45,889 nt of DNA from an uncultured Chitinophagaceae bacterium (GCA_938017685.1 CALIIL010000003.1:1-45889); one strand, 5' to 3'. Numbered from the stretch's first letter, positions 28,353 through 39,131 are shown. Notes: generated from the letters alone by a model not told the origin. Translations and numbers: made by a program.

Positions 28353-29351
28353 CTACTTGGGATCATAGGCCCACTTAATATAAGTGGCTCCCCAAGTAAA
28401 TCCACCGCCAAATGCAGCAAGAATAATATTATCTCCTTTTTTCATTTGATTTTCGTATTCCCAAAGGCATAAGGGTAATGTGCCATTTGTGGTATTTCCA
28501 TATTTATGAATATTGACCATAACCTTATCTTCTGATACTCCCATTCGCTTGCGGGTGGCATCAATTATTCGTTTATTGGCTTGGTGAGGTACCAACCATG
28601 CAACATCATCAGCTCCTAAGCTGTTGCGCTCCATTATTTCGTAAGCAACATCAGCCATGTTAGTAACGGCAAACTTAAATACTGTTTGTCCTTCTTGATA
28701 GACTGAGTGTTCTTTATTCTGAACCGTTTCCACGGTGGCGGGTTTTACTGACCCGCCTGCTTTTTGATATAAGTGCTTCCTACCCGATCCATCAGATTTT
28801 AAAATACTATCTACTATACCCAGATCCTCTGTTGTTGGCTCCAAAAGAACTGCACCACCACCATCTCCAAATATGATACAGGTTGTTCTATCTTCATAGT
28901 TAATAATAGAACTCATTTTATCTACACCAACAACAATTACTTTCTTGTACTTACCTGTTTCTATAAATTGTGAGCCCGTGGTCAAAGAATATAAGAAACC
29001 GCTACAAGCAGCACTTATGTCGTAACTAAAGGCATTAATGAGACCACATTTATCAGCAATAACATTGGCTGTTGCAGGAAAAACATAATCGGGTGTTGTG
29101 GTAGCACAAATAAGCAAGTCTATTTCATCTGGATTAATATTTCTTTTTTCCAATATTTGCTTCACTGCTTCTATTGCAATAACCGAAGAGCCTTGACCTT
29201 CTCCTTTTAGTATTCTGCGCTCTTTAATACCCGTGCGTGATGTTATCCATTCATCATTGGTATCTACAATTTTTTCTAAATCGGCATTCGTCATTCTATC
29301 TTCAGGAAGGTAACCTCCCACTGCAGTAATTGCCGCTCTAATTTTTTTCAT
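28353..29351 (-). CDS. fabH: 3-oxoacyl-ACP synthase III (KASIII)
   Basis: [36 protein letters not shown] catalytic Cys-His-Asn motifs; start set at [18 protein letters not shown], downstream of a terminator. Confidence 0.95.
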   Translation of the reverse strand: MKKIRAAITAVGGYLPEDRMTNADLEKIVDTNDEWITSRTGIKERRILKGEGQGSSVIAIEAVKQILEKRNINPDEIDLLICATTTPDYVFPATANVIADKCGLINAFSYDISAACSGFLYSLTTGSQFIETGKYKKVIVVGVDKMSSIINYEDRTTCIIFGDGGGAVLLEPTTEDLGIVDSILKSDGSGRKHLYQKAGGSVKPATVETVQNKEHSVYQEGQTVFKFAVTNMADVAYEIMERNSLGADDVAWLVPHQANKRIIDATRKRMGVSEDKVMVNIHKYGNTTNGTLPLCLWEYENQMKKGDNIILAAFGGGFTWGATYIKWAYDPK

Positions 29352-29386
29352 ATTAATTCGATAAAGGTAATCTCTAATTTGCTTAA

Positions 29387-29420
29387 ATAAAAAAAACCCA
29401 CTGCGCATTGCACAATGGGT
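29387..29420 (-). terminator. Rho-independent terminator of the 29443-29970 gene
   Basis: Minus strand ACCCATTGTGCAATGCGCAGTGGGT hairpin followed by T8. Confidence 0.75.
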
Positions 29421-29433
29421 CTATATATTATTC

Positions 29434-29457
29434 TATAGTTCTTTAGTTCTTTAGTTC
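29434..29457. repeat. 8-bp tandem repeat (three copies, tatagttc/tttagttc/tttagttc) overlapping the stop codon of the 29443 gene
   Basis: Direct reading; stop codon is 29443-29445. Confidence 0.85.
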
Positions 29458-29970
29458 GTTACGCAGTACTCCGTAGAACTGGAATGTCTTCTGTCTCCAT
29501 CCTTTTTTGATATACTTATCAGTATCTCCAAATTCTGGAACTGTAACCCAATCCTTAGCTTTTACTTTATACCAATTGTAAACTGCAATGTGATTATCAT
29601 TTCTGCGTATTGGCGCATAGAACTGTAATGATTTTAAAGTATAACCTTGCTGCATCATTTCAGCATCACGCATGAAATCTTCAGCAACACTAACTTGATC
29701 TTTTGTTACTGGGTTCGTCCAACGATATACAGCAACTCTGTCTGGACCAGGAGTCTTGTATCCGTAGAATAACATTGTCTTATCTTTATACTTCCACTGA
29801 AGCAACTGGCCCTCTTGAATTTCTCCTTCTGCCAATGTCACATAATTCTTATCTACAGAGCTATACCAACGATAAACTCTCACCATATCATTGTCAAATT
29901 GCGCCATAACATTGCTATGCATTAAGACAAAACACGCTAGAATTACTAAACTAAAAATTCCTTTTTTCAT
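29443..29970 (-). CDS. Secreted protein with three internal repeats resembling DUF5648-type repeats
   Basis: Signal peptide VMAQ; three roughly 45-aa units VRVYRWYSS..., RVAVYRWTNP..., HIAVYNWYKV..., each ending ..FY(G/A). Confidence 0.6.
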   Translation of the reverse strand: MKKGIFSLVILACFVLMHSNVMAQFDNDMVRVYRWYSSVDKNYVTLAEGEIQEGQLLQWKYKDKTMLFYGYKTPGPDRVAVYRWTNPVTKDQVSVAEDFMRDAEMMQQGYTLKSLQFYAPIRRNDNHIAVYNWYKVKAKDWVTVPEFGDTDKYIKKGWRQKTFQFYGVLRNELKN

Positions 29971-30083
29971 ACATCTATGATTTATTCTACAATGATAATA
30001 AAATTATGGTAATCAAACATAATTTTTCAATGAATAATTACTTGTTTTTTGGTGGTTATTTATTTTTTTTTGATAAATGGCTA

Positions 30084-30569
30084 TCATTTAGCCAAAAGAA
30101 CTATAGCATGTGCTTCAATACCTTCTCCAGAACCTACATATCCCATTTGTTCTGTTGTTGTTGCTTTTACTGATACTTGAGTTATATCTAGCTTCAACAA
30201 AGCAGCAATACATGATTTCATAGCTGGTATATGAGGTTTTAGCTTAGGTAATTGTAAGCATACTGTAGCATCTACATTTAATATTGAATAGCCTTCTTGT
30301 TGAATAATCTCATAAGTCTGTTTCAACAACTTTTTACTATCAATACCTTTATAAGCTGGATCAGTATCTGGGAAGTGTGTTCCTATATCACCTAAACTTA
30401 AAGCGCCAAATAAGGCATCACAGATAGCATGTAATAACACATCTGCATCAGAATGACCAACTGCCCCTTTCTCAAACGGAACTTCAATACCGCCTAACCA
30501 AAACTCTTCCCCCTCCGCTAAGCGATGGAAGTCAACTCCTTGTCCTATTCTGAGTGAATTTATATCCAA
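30084..30569 (-). CDS. ispF: 2-C-methyl-D-erythritol 2,4-cyclodiphosphate synthase
   Basis: RIGQGVDFHRL, GHSDADVLLHAICDALFGALSLGDIGTHFPD, VKATTTEQMGYVGSGEGIEAHAI. Confidence 0.97.
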   Translation of the reverse strand: MDINSLRIGQGVDFHRLAEGEEFWLGGIEVPFEKGAVGHSDADVLLHAICDALFGALSLGDIGTHFPDTDPAYKGIDSKKLLKQTYEIIQQEGYSILNVDATVCLQLPKLKPHIPAMKSCIAALLKLDITQVSVKATTTEQMGYVGSGEGIEAHAIVLLAK

Positions 30570-30580
30570 GAAACGTTTAT

Positions 30581-31852
30581 TTAGTCGTCTTTACTTTTTC
30601 GACTATCGTTTTTGTCCTCTTTCTTTGGCTTACCTTTTACAAACTCGCCAAAGTTCTCCATATCGAACATTAAAGTAAATCGTAATGTATTAGATAATGG
30701 ATTTCTATTTTGACCTGAACCAGAAGGAACTAAATAAGCAAAGTCTAAGCCAAATACATTGTACTTAACACCTAAGCCTAATGTAAAATATCTTCTATCT
30801 CCTTTTAACTGACTTTCGTAGAAGTAACCTGCTCTGGCAAAGAATTGTTCTTGATATCCGTACTCTACACCTACGCTTGTCATAACTTCTTTTAACTCCT
30901 CGCTTCCACCATCTGGCGCATCGTTAAATGAACCGAATATTCCGCTCAATACAGTCTTGTCTGTTGGGTAATATAACTCTTGCTGGTCATTACTATCCAA
31001 ACGAATTAATGGTGAAGGGACCAACAATTTGTTCAAATCTAAAGCAAATGTCAATTTGTTATACTCATCAATATAATACTCGTAAGCTGCTCCAAGACCA
31101 ATATTAGTTGGAATAAAATCTTTTCGGTCAGTAGAGTATGAAACCTTTGTACCTAAGTTAGTCACGGCTAAGCCAAGATTTAATCTTGAACCTAAACCTT
31201 CGCCCATATCCGGACCAATGCGTGTAGAGTAATAAGCACCAAAATCAACAGCAAATGACTTACCAGGACTATAGTTAGAACCAGCTGTTGCTGCGCCATT
31301 AATAATATTTGAACTGATATATTTACCCGTTAAACCAATGGCAAATTTTTCTGAAAGCGCACGAGAATAACCTGCACTCACTGCAAATTCTCTTGGCTTA
31401 CCAGTTCCAATATTCTGAGCATTGATATCAGTATAACTAATATCTCCTAATGAGAAATAGCGCAGACCAATGCTTACCGCTTGATTTTTATTATCTTCCT
31501 CGCCAAATTTAAAGTAGCCAGCAATATTCGTTAAGCTAATATCTGGAACTAAATCTCTTAACCATGGAGTGTAAGATATAGATACACCAGCTTCCTTTTT
31601 CATTAAGGCTAGTTTTGATACATTCCAGTATTGAGCATTCGCATCTGGGCTTAAAGCAATACCTACATCACCCATACCACCGCTTCTTGCATCTGGACTA
31701 ATACGCATAAATGGAACAGCTGTTGTAATGGTACGATATTCATCCCCTACAGTTTGTCCGCTGCCACTCCCCGTTCCTGATTGTGCCAAAGCATAATCCG
31801 CCGCAAATACACTTAGCAATAAAGTGCATATCAATAATTTATTAAGATTCAT
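30581..31852 (-). CDS. porV: T9SS outer-membrane protein PorV (LptO)
   Basis: TAVPFMRISPDARSGGMGDVGIALSPDANAQYWNVSKLA is diagnostic; downstream of porU. Confidence 0.95.
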   Translation of the reverse strand: MNLNKLLICTLLLSVFAADYALAQSGTGSGSGQTVGDEYRTITTAVPFMRISPDARSGGMGDVGIALSPDANAQYWNVSKLALMKKEAGVSISYTPWLRDLVPDISLTNIAGYFKFGEEDNKNQAVSIGLRYFSLGDISYTDINAQNIGTGKPREFAVSAGYSRALSEKFAIGLTGKYISSNIINGAATAGSNYSPGKSFAVDFGAYYSTRIGPDMGEGLGSRLNLGLAVTNLGTKVSYSTDRKDFIPTNIGLGAAYEYYIDEYNKLTFALDLNKLLVPSPLIRLDSNDQQELYYPTDKTVLSGIFGSFNDAPDGGSEELKEVMTSVGVEYGYQEQFFARAGYFYESQLKGDRRYFTLGLGVKYNVFGLDFAYLVPSGSGQNRNPLSNTLRFTLMFDMENFGEFVKGKPKKEDKNDSRKSKDD

Positions 31853-31952
31853 TAAGTATGTGTTTTATAAAATAAAGTAGATTTCTAAACTATACGCGAT
31901 GATATTATTAGCTGTTATTAAATATGTGACTACAAATGAACGATAAATATAC

Positions 31953-34900
31953 CTATCTAAGTATAAATAGCTTCTGAATTTTTTGATCTGAGAAGCCGTT
32001 TTGACTTTTCACTGACAATCGGTACAGATATACACCATTTCCCAGCATATCGCCGTATTGATCCTTACCATCCCAGAATATTTGATCATAACGCGTTCCT
32101 GAGGTATTAATTGTGCGCTTTATATTCTTGACCACACTACCCGAAATGCTAAATATCTTAATATCAATATCCAAGTTTTCATTAGGCATATTATGCTCAA
32201 ACATGAACTGAGTGCGTGTGCTAAAAGGATTGGGGTAATTATATACATGTGCTAACTTCCCTTCAGTATCATTTACAACCACAAAGTCTAAACGAGCTTC
32301 TGATGAGTTATTAAATACATCCCACGCTTTAATAATTAGGGTATGAGGCCCTTCGGCGAGATCATTTAAAGGAAAACGAACCACACCGCGCTGATAATCA
32401 TCCAAATCCGACTCGTAGAACGTATTGAGCACATATGAATTTTGAGCATTGCCATCTAATACGGCTGTAATATCGTGCCCTACTGAATTACCAGTATAAT
32501 TAATTCCATTCTCATCGAACAATTTTGCAATTAATAATGAGTTGGCTTTGGTTATTCCGCCATTCACAAACTTTTCATCATTTAAGAAAGGCTCAATGGT
32601 AGGACCTTGATTATCCTCAATGGGATTAGATGAGCTACCGCCTATTAATGGCAGTGAAAAACCAGTACCATCCTCCGTATCATTATTAGCGTAATAACTG
32701 ATTTTACCCTCTGCGATTGTATAATTAATATCTTTAGGCACTACAAAGGTGAAACTAAACTTACCATCTTTTACACTAGCCTTTCCATTATACAATGTAT
32801 TGTTTTGTACAAAAAAGTTGGCTGGGTAACTACCCGCTGTGCCAATTCCTTGCGGATCATTGCCCAAGGTCGTTAGTTGCTTAGGCTTATCAAATACAGT
32901 AGGGTACACCAATCCATTAAAACTATTCAGCGCGTTGCCATCCACATCATTTACATGACCCGATATAGTGTACTTGCCTAGTGCCTTTAATGTATCTGTA
33001 AATGCTGCGACAGCCGTTCCATTAATACTATCGGTTACCACTCTATGCTTTGGAAATGCCAAAGGCAAACCAGGATCACCAATTAAAGCAAACTTTCTAA
33101 AGTTAGTGGCAGAAATAATGCCTAGCGCATTGGAATATTGAATGTTCTTGGAATCACGGTAAGCATCGCCTAAAGTTGGGTCTTTGCCATTAATTTTTTT
33201 AAAACCTCCTTTGAAATAATTAATATTCATAACGCCATTGCCTGGTACGTATACCAAGCGAGTGGTTGTCATTAATGCAATAGCACCTCCATCTGGGTTA
33301 AGCATTAATATCTCCCCGGCAGATTTAAGTTCTGGGTTGTCAAATTGTGTAAAGTCACAAGTGGCTGTGATATATAAGGGCAGTTTATCCTTATTGGTAA
33401 ATCCATTGATATCATCCATAGTCAAAATACGCTCCTCACACCAGCCTAATGGACCACCATGACCGTTATAATTAACTAAGAAGGTGCCGTTAAATATTCT
33501 GTTCTTAAAAGCTACTTGAGCATCAGGCGTTCTTGGCCCTGCTGGTGTACTTTGTTGTACGTAAGCATCAATATAATTCTTGTATATGTTATACTGCGGC
33601 AAGCTGTCAGTCACATATTTAGACATTTGTTCTGCATCATTAAAATGGTGATTAGCATCTTCATCATCGGCATTAAATAACATCACATTTTTCCATGGGC
33701 CAAATGAATTTGCTCCATCATAATAAATTATTTTATCTACAATGCCATTGGCTTCTGTAGCTGATTGACAAGGGATACGACCAATGCCTAGATCCACTGT
33801 ATTGGCAATAGAATAGTCATTGAAGTCTTCGGTATCATCTAAAAATCCGTAAAAATCATCAGTGCAATAAGAATAGGTTTTGTCCAAGCTAGTATCCGTT
33901 TCATAAGTTGGAACGTAATTAGTGTTATCCTTTGTAAGGTTCCTATAATCATAAGAAGCATCGCCAAACAATAATATACCAGTAGGAATATCCGCTAGTG
34001 TTGATGCTCTGTCGTACAGCATTTTAATATAATCTCTAATAGCACTTACATCTTGAGAGCCGCTCGAAAACTCATTATAAATTTCTTGCGGTGTTACAAC
34101 CAATGAACGATACCCTCTCTTTGTTGTGTGATAATTAGCCAAGCGAGTGGCTGCTGCTTTAAAGCTAGGGTGCGTAATAATTACATAATCCTTGTTTACA
34201 CTCGCATGTAAATTTTGATTAGCCACAGCGCCAACAGCCGTTGGAGTAAAGGTCGAAGTACCATCAAATGAAATAAATGTATGCAAGCTATCGGCTTGTT
34301 GTTTAAATGATTTTTTATTGGACCCAATATCAGTAGTTGGTAGGCTTACAACATTTATAGGATCGGTAACATCCCATACTTTTGTATTAGCATTGGTATT
34401 GCCTATTTCATACTCCACTATATTACCCACGCCTACGGTATTCCAATCTGCGAATCGTTGATATTTATTTTGTATTAAACTTCTACGACCATTGACTTCA
34501 ATAAAATCTAAGTAACCCAACGCGCTATTATTTCCTTGTGTAAATTTTACTCCTATATTTAAGGTACTGGCAGCATAATTATTAAGGGTAGCTGTAAAGT
34601 CGCTATCCTCAGCTATGGGGTCAAAATACTGAAACCCAACTGGAAGCAAACTAAATGTATGCAAGGCTGACCCATTGGCTGTAATATTAAAGTAATTGGT
34701 CCCTGATGATGAAATAGCACACACCCTCGTTCTTACATAAGTTGGCTCTGAAGCAATAGCATTAGGCGTAGCAAATGAAAATGAACGCGATAAACTCTTG
34801 CCTGGTAAATCAGAGTAATCAATAGACCACCAGCGCTTACCGGACTTACCAAGATTTAAAGAATCAGGGTTGTAAAAACTAAAATAATTTCCGGTGGATG

Positions 34901-35771
34901 TGCTTTGGTTAGCCGGAGCTGTAACACTTTGAGCAGTTATGCGGTTACCGTTAGCTCCTTGCACATTTATAAAATAATAAGCGTTATAATTATATACATT
35001 GAGCTTATGACTAAATCTTTTATTGACACTGTCTTTAATAATACTATGCGGACCATTGGCATAAAACAACACATAGTCTGATGCATTAAATGTTCCATCA
35101 GATTCACCAACAACTTCAATAGCATTTTCGGCTAGGTCATCATGTCTGAATATTGCATTTCCCTCGGCCAGCATCTCACCACCATGGCCGTACACTTTAA
35201 TTTTTCGAGGATCAATATTATCTGGATTAATACCTAATTCATTTTTAAAGAAATTGTAATCCATTTTAAATAAACCTTGATTTCTAATCGCTACTTTATA
35301 CCAAGTACCTGTGGCCAATGCTGAGTTGGCTGCATATACGCGGCTACCTGCTGTTTTTTGAGATGCATTGACTTGTTGCACATCAAAATCAAATGATTCC
35401 AACATTTCAACACGACCGTTTCTATTAATATATCGTGGAACAAATACTTGGGCAAATGCTTTCTTACGTTCCATACCTAGCTTAATATCGAGCTTGTAAT
35501 TGAAGGGTAATTTATCCAAATGTTTCGTGGAGCTAAGTGGTTTTGTCTTCGTATTAATCAGTTTGATTGTAGGCATCGCATAATTATTCAATGCTACTTT
35601 TCGCACGTAAAACAGCTTAAATGTATCGACAACTTCTTCTTTTACAACAACTGTATTTATAGCAGTTGTTGCTCGGCTAGGCATTTCATTTACTACACTA
35701 TTCTGCGCCTGAACGCTGAATGTTATAAGCAAACAAAGACTGGACAATAAGGCGGACCTTCTCAATATCAT
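31953..35771 (-). CDS. porU: T9SS C-terminal signal peptidase PorU (gingipain-like C25 peptidase)
   Basis: WYKVAIRNQGLFKMDYNFFKNELGI, C25 domain with VNYNGHGG and ITATCDFTQFD, C-terminal NYPNPFSTRTQFMFEHN. Confidence 0.95.
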   Translation of the reverse strand: MILRRSALLSSLCLLITFSVQAQNSVVNEMPSRATTAINTVVVKEEVVDTFKLFYVRKVALNNYAMPTIKLINTKTKPLSSTKHLDKLPFNYKLDIKLGMERKKAFAQVFVPRYINRNGRVEMLESFDFDVQQVNASQKTAGSRVYAANSALATGTWYKVAIRNQGLFKMDYNFFKNELGINPDNIDPRKIKVYGHGGEMLAEGNAIFRHDDLAENAIEVVGESDGTFNASDYVLFYANGPHSIIKDSVNKRFSHKLNVYNYNAYYFINVQGANGNRITAQSVTAPANQSTSTGNYFSFYNPDSLNLGKSGKRWWSIDYSDLPGKSLSRSFSFATPNAIASEPTYVRTRVCAISSSGTNYFNITANGSALHTFSLLPVGFQYFDPIAEDSDFTATLNNYAASTLNIGVKFTQGNNSALGYLDFIEVNGRRSLIQNKYQRFADWNTVGVGNIVEYEIGNTNANTKVWDVTDPINVVSLPTTDIGSNKKSFKQQADSLHTFISFDGTSTFTPTAVGAVANQNLHASVNKDYVIITHPSFKAAATRLANYHTTKRGYRSLVVTPQEIYNEFSSGSQDVSAIRDYIKMLYDRASTLADIPTGILLFGDASYDYRNLTKDNTNYVPTYETDTSLDKTYSYCTDDFYGFLDDTEDFNDYSIANTVDLGIGRIPCQSATEANGIVDKIIYYDGANSFGPWKNVMLFNADDEDANHHFNDAEQMSKYVTDSLPQYNIYKNYIDAYVQQSTPAGPRTPDAQVAFKNRIFNGTFLVNYNGHGGPLGWCEERILTMDDINGFTNKDKLPLYITATCDFTQFDNPELKSAGEILMLNPDGGAIALMTTTRLVYVPGNGVMNINYFKGGFKKINGKDPTLGDAYRDSKNIQYSNALGIISATNFRKFALIGDPGLPLAFPKHRVVTDSINGTAVAAFTDTLKALGKYTISGHVNDVDGNALNSFNGLVYPTVFDKPKQLTTLGNDPQGIGTAGSYPANFFVQNNTLYNGKASVKDGKFSFTFVVPKDINYTIAEGKISYYANNDTEDGTGFSLPLIGGSSSNPIEDNQGPTIEPFLNDEKFVNGGITKANSLLIAKLFDENGINYTGNSVGHDITAVLDGNAQNSYVLNTFYESDLDDYQRGVVRFPLNDLAEGPHTLIIKAWDVFNNSSEARLDFVVVNDTEGKLAHVYNYPNPFSTRTQFMFEHNMPNENLDIDIKIFSISGSVVKNIKRTINTSGTRYDQIFWDGKDQYGDMLGNGVYLYRLSVKSQNGFSDQKIQKLFILR

Positions 35772-35888
35772 TATTTCAAATATAAATGGTTTTCAAATGC
35801 TTACGAAAAACTATGGCTTATGTTATAATAGCTTTTACATAACTATGACGTAAGCAAAACGAAGAACTGACTAGATTATTATACTCTT

Positions 35889-37238
35889 TTAGTCATTTTC
35901 GATGGGCTGTATATACATTTTTATCTTTTGTATACGCTTCCCTTCCAAACTAAGCACAGTAAACTGGAATTGTTCATGACTAACACGCTCATTAACCATT
36001 GGGAACTTACCTGCTAACTCTAGCACCAAACCAGCAATAGAATCACTTTCGCCTTTTACCTCATCAAAAGTATCAACCGCCAGTGAGGCAAAACGACAAG
36101 CATCATTAATCGAAGTCTTACCTTCGAATAAGTAGGTAGTTTCATTAATTTTCTTTGCTACGATATCATCGTCATCAAATTCATCTTGAATATCACCGAT
36201 GATCTCCTCCATAATATCCTCCAAGGTAACAAGACCCGATGTACCTCCAAATTCATCCACCACGATAGCTATATGATTTCGGCTTTGCTGAAACTCCTTT
36301 AGCAAGCTTTCGGCATACTTTGTTTCTGGCACATATACGGCTGGGCGCATTACACTTTTCCAATCAAAGGTTTCATTATCGGTATGTGGCAACAAATCTT
36401 TGGTGTGAATAATTCCAATAATTTTATCCAAATGCTCTTCAAATACCGGCATGCGGGAATAACCCAAGTCCGCGATAATCTCTTTTACCTTTCTAACGTT
36501 ATACTCTGCATTTAGTGCCGTCACATCCATGCGCGGTTTCATTATTTGCTTAACCTGTATCTCATCAAACTTTAATATGCTTTTAAAAATATTTACCTCC
36601 TCAATAGTAGCTGCATGGTTTCTTCCATCTTCAATAGCTTCCTGCAACTCCTCGGTGGTCATTTCTTTAGTATGCGATAGTCCCATTTTATTTAACAAAA
36701 ATTGTGTGCTATCAGCGAGGGAATTGCCCAGGCCACCAAAAACAAAATCAATAGGCCCCATAAAATTAGCAGCAAATAAGCTTAAACTAAACTTACTATT
36801 AGCCGCATGCACTCTAGGAATAACAATGCCGAGCAATAATAATAAAAGAGTAATGATTATTATAAAAACAGTATCATATACAGCATAAAGAACAGTATGG
36901 TCAATAACTGAAGATAACAATTGCGGTACAGACAAATCTTTAAGCCCTAAGTAACAAGCAATGGTAGCCGTAACTATAAAAAATAGCTGCGCAAGATATA
37001 AGCTAGACAATAAGCGCTTGGGCTTCTCAACTAGTCTTAATACTCTTTTGTAATTTGGTTTATTGCGCTTCTTTATTTGGTTCAGCTCCTTAGCCGATAA
37101 TCTAAAAAAAGCAACCTCGGCAACATTTACAATAGCTAGGTAAAAAATACTTAGCAAAACAATGAACCATAATACTATGGTGTAGACCAAATGAAGGCCT
37201 GCAGTTAATATTGTTAGGGAGAGAGGGTCTGGTTCCAA
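35889..37238 (-). CDS. gldE: Gliding motility-associated protein GldE (DUF21/CBS/CorC-HlyC transporter-type)
   Basis: DUF21 membrane domain, KQIMKPRMDVTALN, FEEHLDKIIGIIHTKDLLP, VDEFGGTSGLVTLEDIMEEIIGDIQDEFD; next to ssb-mutY. Confidence 0.85.
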   Translation of the reverse strand: MEPDPLSLTILTAGLHLVYTIVLWFIVLLSIFYLAIVNVAEVAFFRLSAKELNQIKKRNKPNYKRVLRLVEKPKRLLSSLYLAQLFFIVTATIACYLGLKDLSVPQLLSSVIDHTVLYAVYDTVFIIIITLLLLLLGIVIPRVHAANSKFSLSLFAANFMGPIDFVFGGLGNSLADSTQFLLNKMGLSHTKEMTTEELQEAIEDGRNHAATIEEVNIFKSILKFDEIQVKQIMKPRMDVTALNAEYNVRKVKEIIADLGYSRMPVFEEHLDKIIGIIHTKDLLPHTDNETFDWKSVMRPAVYVPETKYAESLLKEFQQSRNHIAIVVDEFGGTSGLVTLEDIMEEIIGDIQDEFDDDDIVAKKINETTYLFEGKTSINDACRFASLAVDTFDEVKGESDSIAGLVLELAGKFPMVNERVSHEQFQFTVLSLEGKRIQKIKMYIQPIEND

Positions 37239-37272
37239 TGGGGTAAGAATTTACAACAAAAGTAATTAATGA

Positions 37273-37668
37273 TTATTTATCCGAAGGTGTATCTGAAGGC
37301 GGAGTATTTAATTCTGGCACTTCACTTTCGTCATTAGGACGCTTATCCAGCATAACTAGGTTGGTAGCAATAATTTCCGTGCTTTGGCGTCTTATATTAT
37401 CCTTATCCTCCCAAGTTCTTGTGCGCAATCGTCCCTCAATATTTATGAGGCTTCCTTTATTTAAATATTTGGCAGCAAGCTCAGCTAGACCGCGCCATAA
37501 TACCACCGTATGCCACTCCGTTTGAGAGTTGAGCTTACCCGTTTTATCCTTAAAAGATTCTGTTGTTGCCAATGGAAATGTAGCCACAGGAATATTTCCC
37601 TCAAGATATTGTATCTCAGGTTTCTTACCCAAATTGCCAATCAAAAAAACTCTGTTTACTCCGCGCAT
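37273..37668 (-). CDS. ssb: Single-stranded DNA-binding protein
   Basis: MRGVNRVFLIGNLGKKPEIQY, TEWHTVVLWRGLAELAAKYLNKGSLINIEGRLRTRTW. Confidence 0.96.
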   Translation of the reverse strand: MRGVNRVFLIGNLGKKPEIQYLEGNIPVATFPLATTESFKDKTGKLNSQTEWHTVVLWRGLAELAAKYLNKGSLINIEGRLRTRTWEDKDNIRRQSTEIIATNLVMLDKRPNDESEVPELNTPPSDTPSDK

Positions 37669-37712
37669 ACCAACGTATAAATTTTAATTAAATGTGTTAC
37701 GTTTTATTATTG

Positions 37713-38759
37713 CTAAATATAGTCAAATCTTTCTAAAAAAGAAACCAAAGACCTTGGAAACGCATAGTTTTTCAGGTCTTTAACGTTAACCAAGTGGTAA
37801 GAGCTCATATCTAATTCAATATCATTTGCTCTTATTTCATAGAAAGTACTATGTATTTTTTGATGACTTAAAAGTTGTATTTCGCTATCCAATTTCTTTG
37901 CACTAGACCATAACTTGGGCGTAGCTTTTTGTTCTTGTAAATAGAATTCATACAACCCTTGCCAAATATCTTTTTCCTCACGTTTCTTAATATAAATGCC
38001 TTTTTTAGCATGAATAATTAAGTAATGGAAATAGCGGTTTTTGATAGCCAACTTCTTTTTTTTCAATGGTAGCTCAGCAATTCTGTCATTCTTTAAGGCA
38101 TAACATTTTTTGCTTAAGGGACAGGTGTTACAAAGCGGGTTCTGTGGCATACAAAGCTTAGCGCCAAAGTCCATTATAGCTTGGTTAAAGGCTGCTGGTT
38201 TTTTCTTATCCAATAAGTCTTGCGCCTTAGCTTCATAGTGTTTCTTATCCTTCGCTTTTTCAAAACCAACTTCAATACCAAAAAATCGGCTCAATACTCT
38301 AATCACATTACCATCAACAACAGCATATGGTAAGCCAAAAGCAAATGAAGCAATAGCGGCAGCTGTATAAGGCCCTACTCCTTTTAAAGACAAGATGGTA
38401 TCGTAATCATTAGGAAATACACCTCCAAACTCATCCGCAATACGACGCGCTGTGGCTAGCATATTTCGGCAACGGTTATAATAACCCAAGCCTTCCCAAT
38501 CTTTAAATACAACCTCATCATCTGCCGCTGCCAAATCCTCAATAAAGGGATACTTGGTAATAAACTTATTGTAATAAGCCGTCCCTTGTTCCACGCGGGT
38601 TTGCTGCAATATAATCTCACTGAGCCAAATAAAATAGGGGTTATCGATACCTTTCCAAGGCATTTTACGCTTATTTGAGCGCTTATTCCAAGCCGTCAAC
38701 TCCTTCGTAAAGAATTGATTATTAACATATTGTGTATTGCCTTCTGTTCTTTTATTCAC
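37713..38759 (-). CDS. mutY: A/G-specific adenine glycosylase
   Basis: WLSEIILQQTRVEQGTAYYNKF, LKGVGPYTAAAIASFAFGLPYAVVDGNVIRVLSR, FeS cluster CMPQNPLCNTCPLSKKC. Confidence 0.97.
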   Translation of the reverse strand: MNKRTEGNTQYVNNQFFTKELTAWNKRSNKRKMPWKGIDNPYFIWLSEIILQQTRVEQGTAYYNKFITKYPFIEDLAAADDEVVFKDWEGLGYYNRCRNMLATARRIADEFGGVFPNDYDTILSLKGVGPYTAAAIASFAFGLPYAVVDGNVIRVLSRFFGIEVGFEKAKDKKHYEAKAQDLLDKKKPAAFNQAIMDFGAKLCMPQNPLCNTCPLSKKCYALKNDRIAELPLKKKKLAIKNRYFHYLIIHAKKGIYIKKREEKDIWQGLYEFYLQEQKATPKLWSSAKKLDSEIQLLSHQKIHSTFYEIRANDIELDMSSYHLVNVKDLKNYAFPRSLVSFLERFDYI

Positions 38760-38768
38760 TTTTTAATC

Positions 38769-38776
38769 TATCTTTG
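38769..38776 (+). promoter_or_regulatory. -7 element TATCTTTG upstream of the HU gene
   Basis: TAnnTTTG match in the mutY/HU divergent intergenic region. Confidence 0.5.
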
Positions 38777-38810
38777 AGCCGATTTATACAATAACCTAAT
38801 AGCAATTACA

Positions 38811-39131
38811 ATGAAAAAAGCAGATTTAATTAATCTCATCTCAGAAAAAACAGGCGTCCCTAAAGTGGATGTTTTAGTATCACTCGAAAGTTTTTTTGCA
38901 AATGTAAAAGACACGATGGCCAGTGGCGAAAATATATATATTCGCGGGTTTGGTAGCTTTATTGTAAAGAAAAGAGCTGCAAAAATTGGAAGAAACATTA
39001 AGAAAAACACTTCGGTGCAAATTCCAGCACACCATATACCAGCTTTTAAGCCTTCAAAAGAGTTCGTACAGCAAGTAAAAGAAGCTGTTCCAGTACTCGA
39101 AGAGGAAAACGAGGCAATAAAGACTGTATAA
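38811..39131 (+). CDS. HU/IHF family DNA-binding protein
   Basis: MKKADLINLISEKTGVPK, GENIYIRGFGSFIVKKRAAKIGRNIKKN. Confidence 0.96.
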   Translation: MKKADLINLISEKTGVPKVDVLVSLESFFANVKDTMASGENIYIRGFGSFIVKKRAAKIGRNIKKNTSVQIPAHHIPAFKPSKEFVQQVKEAVPVLEEENEAIKTV

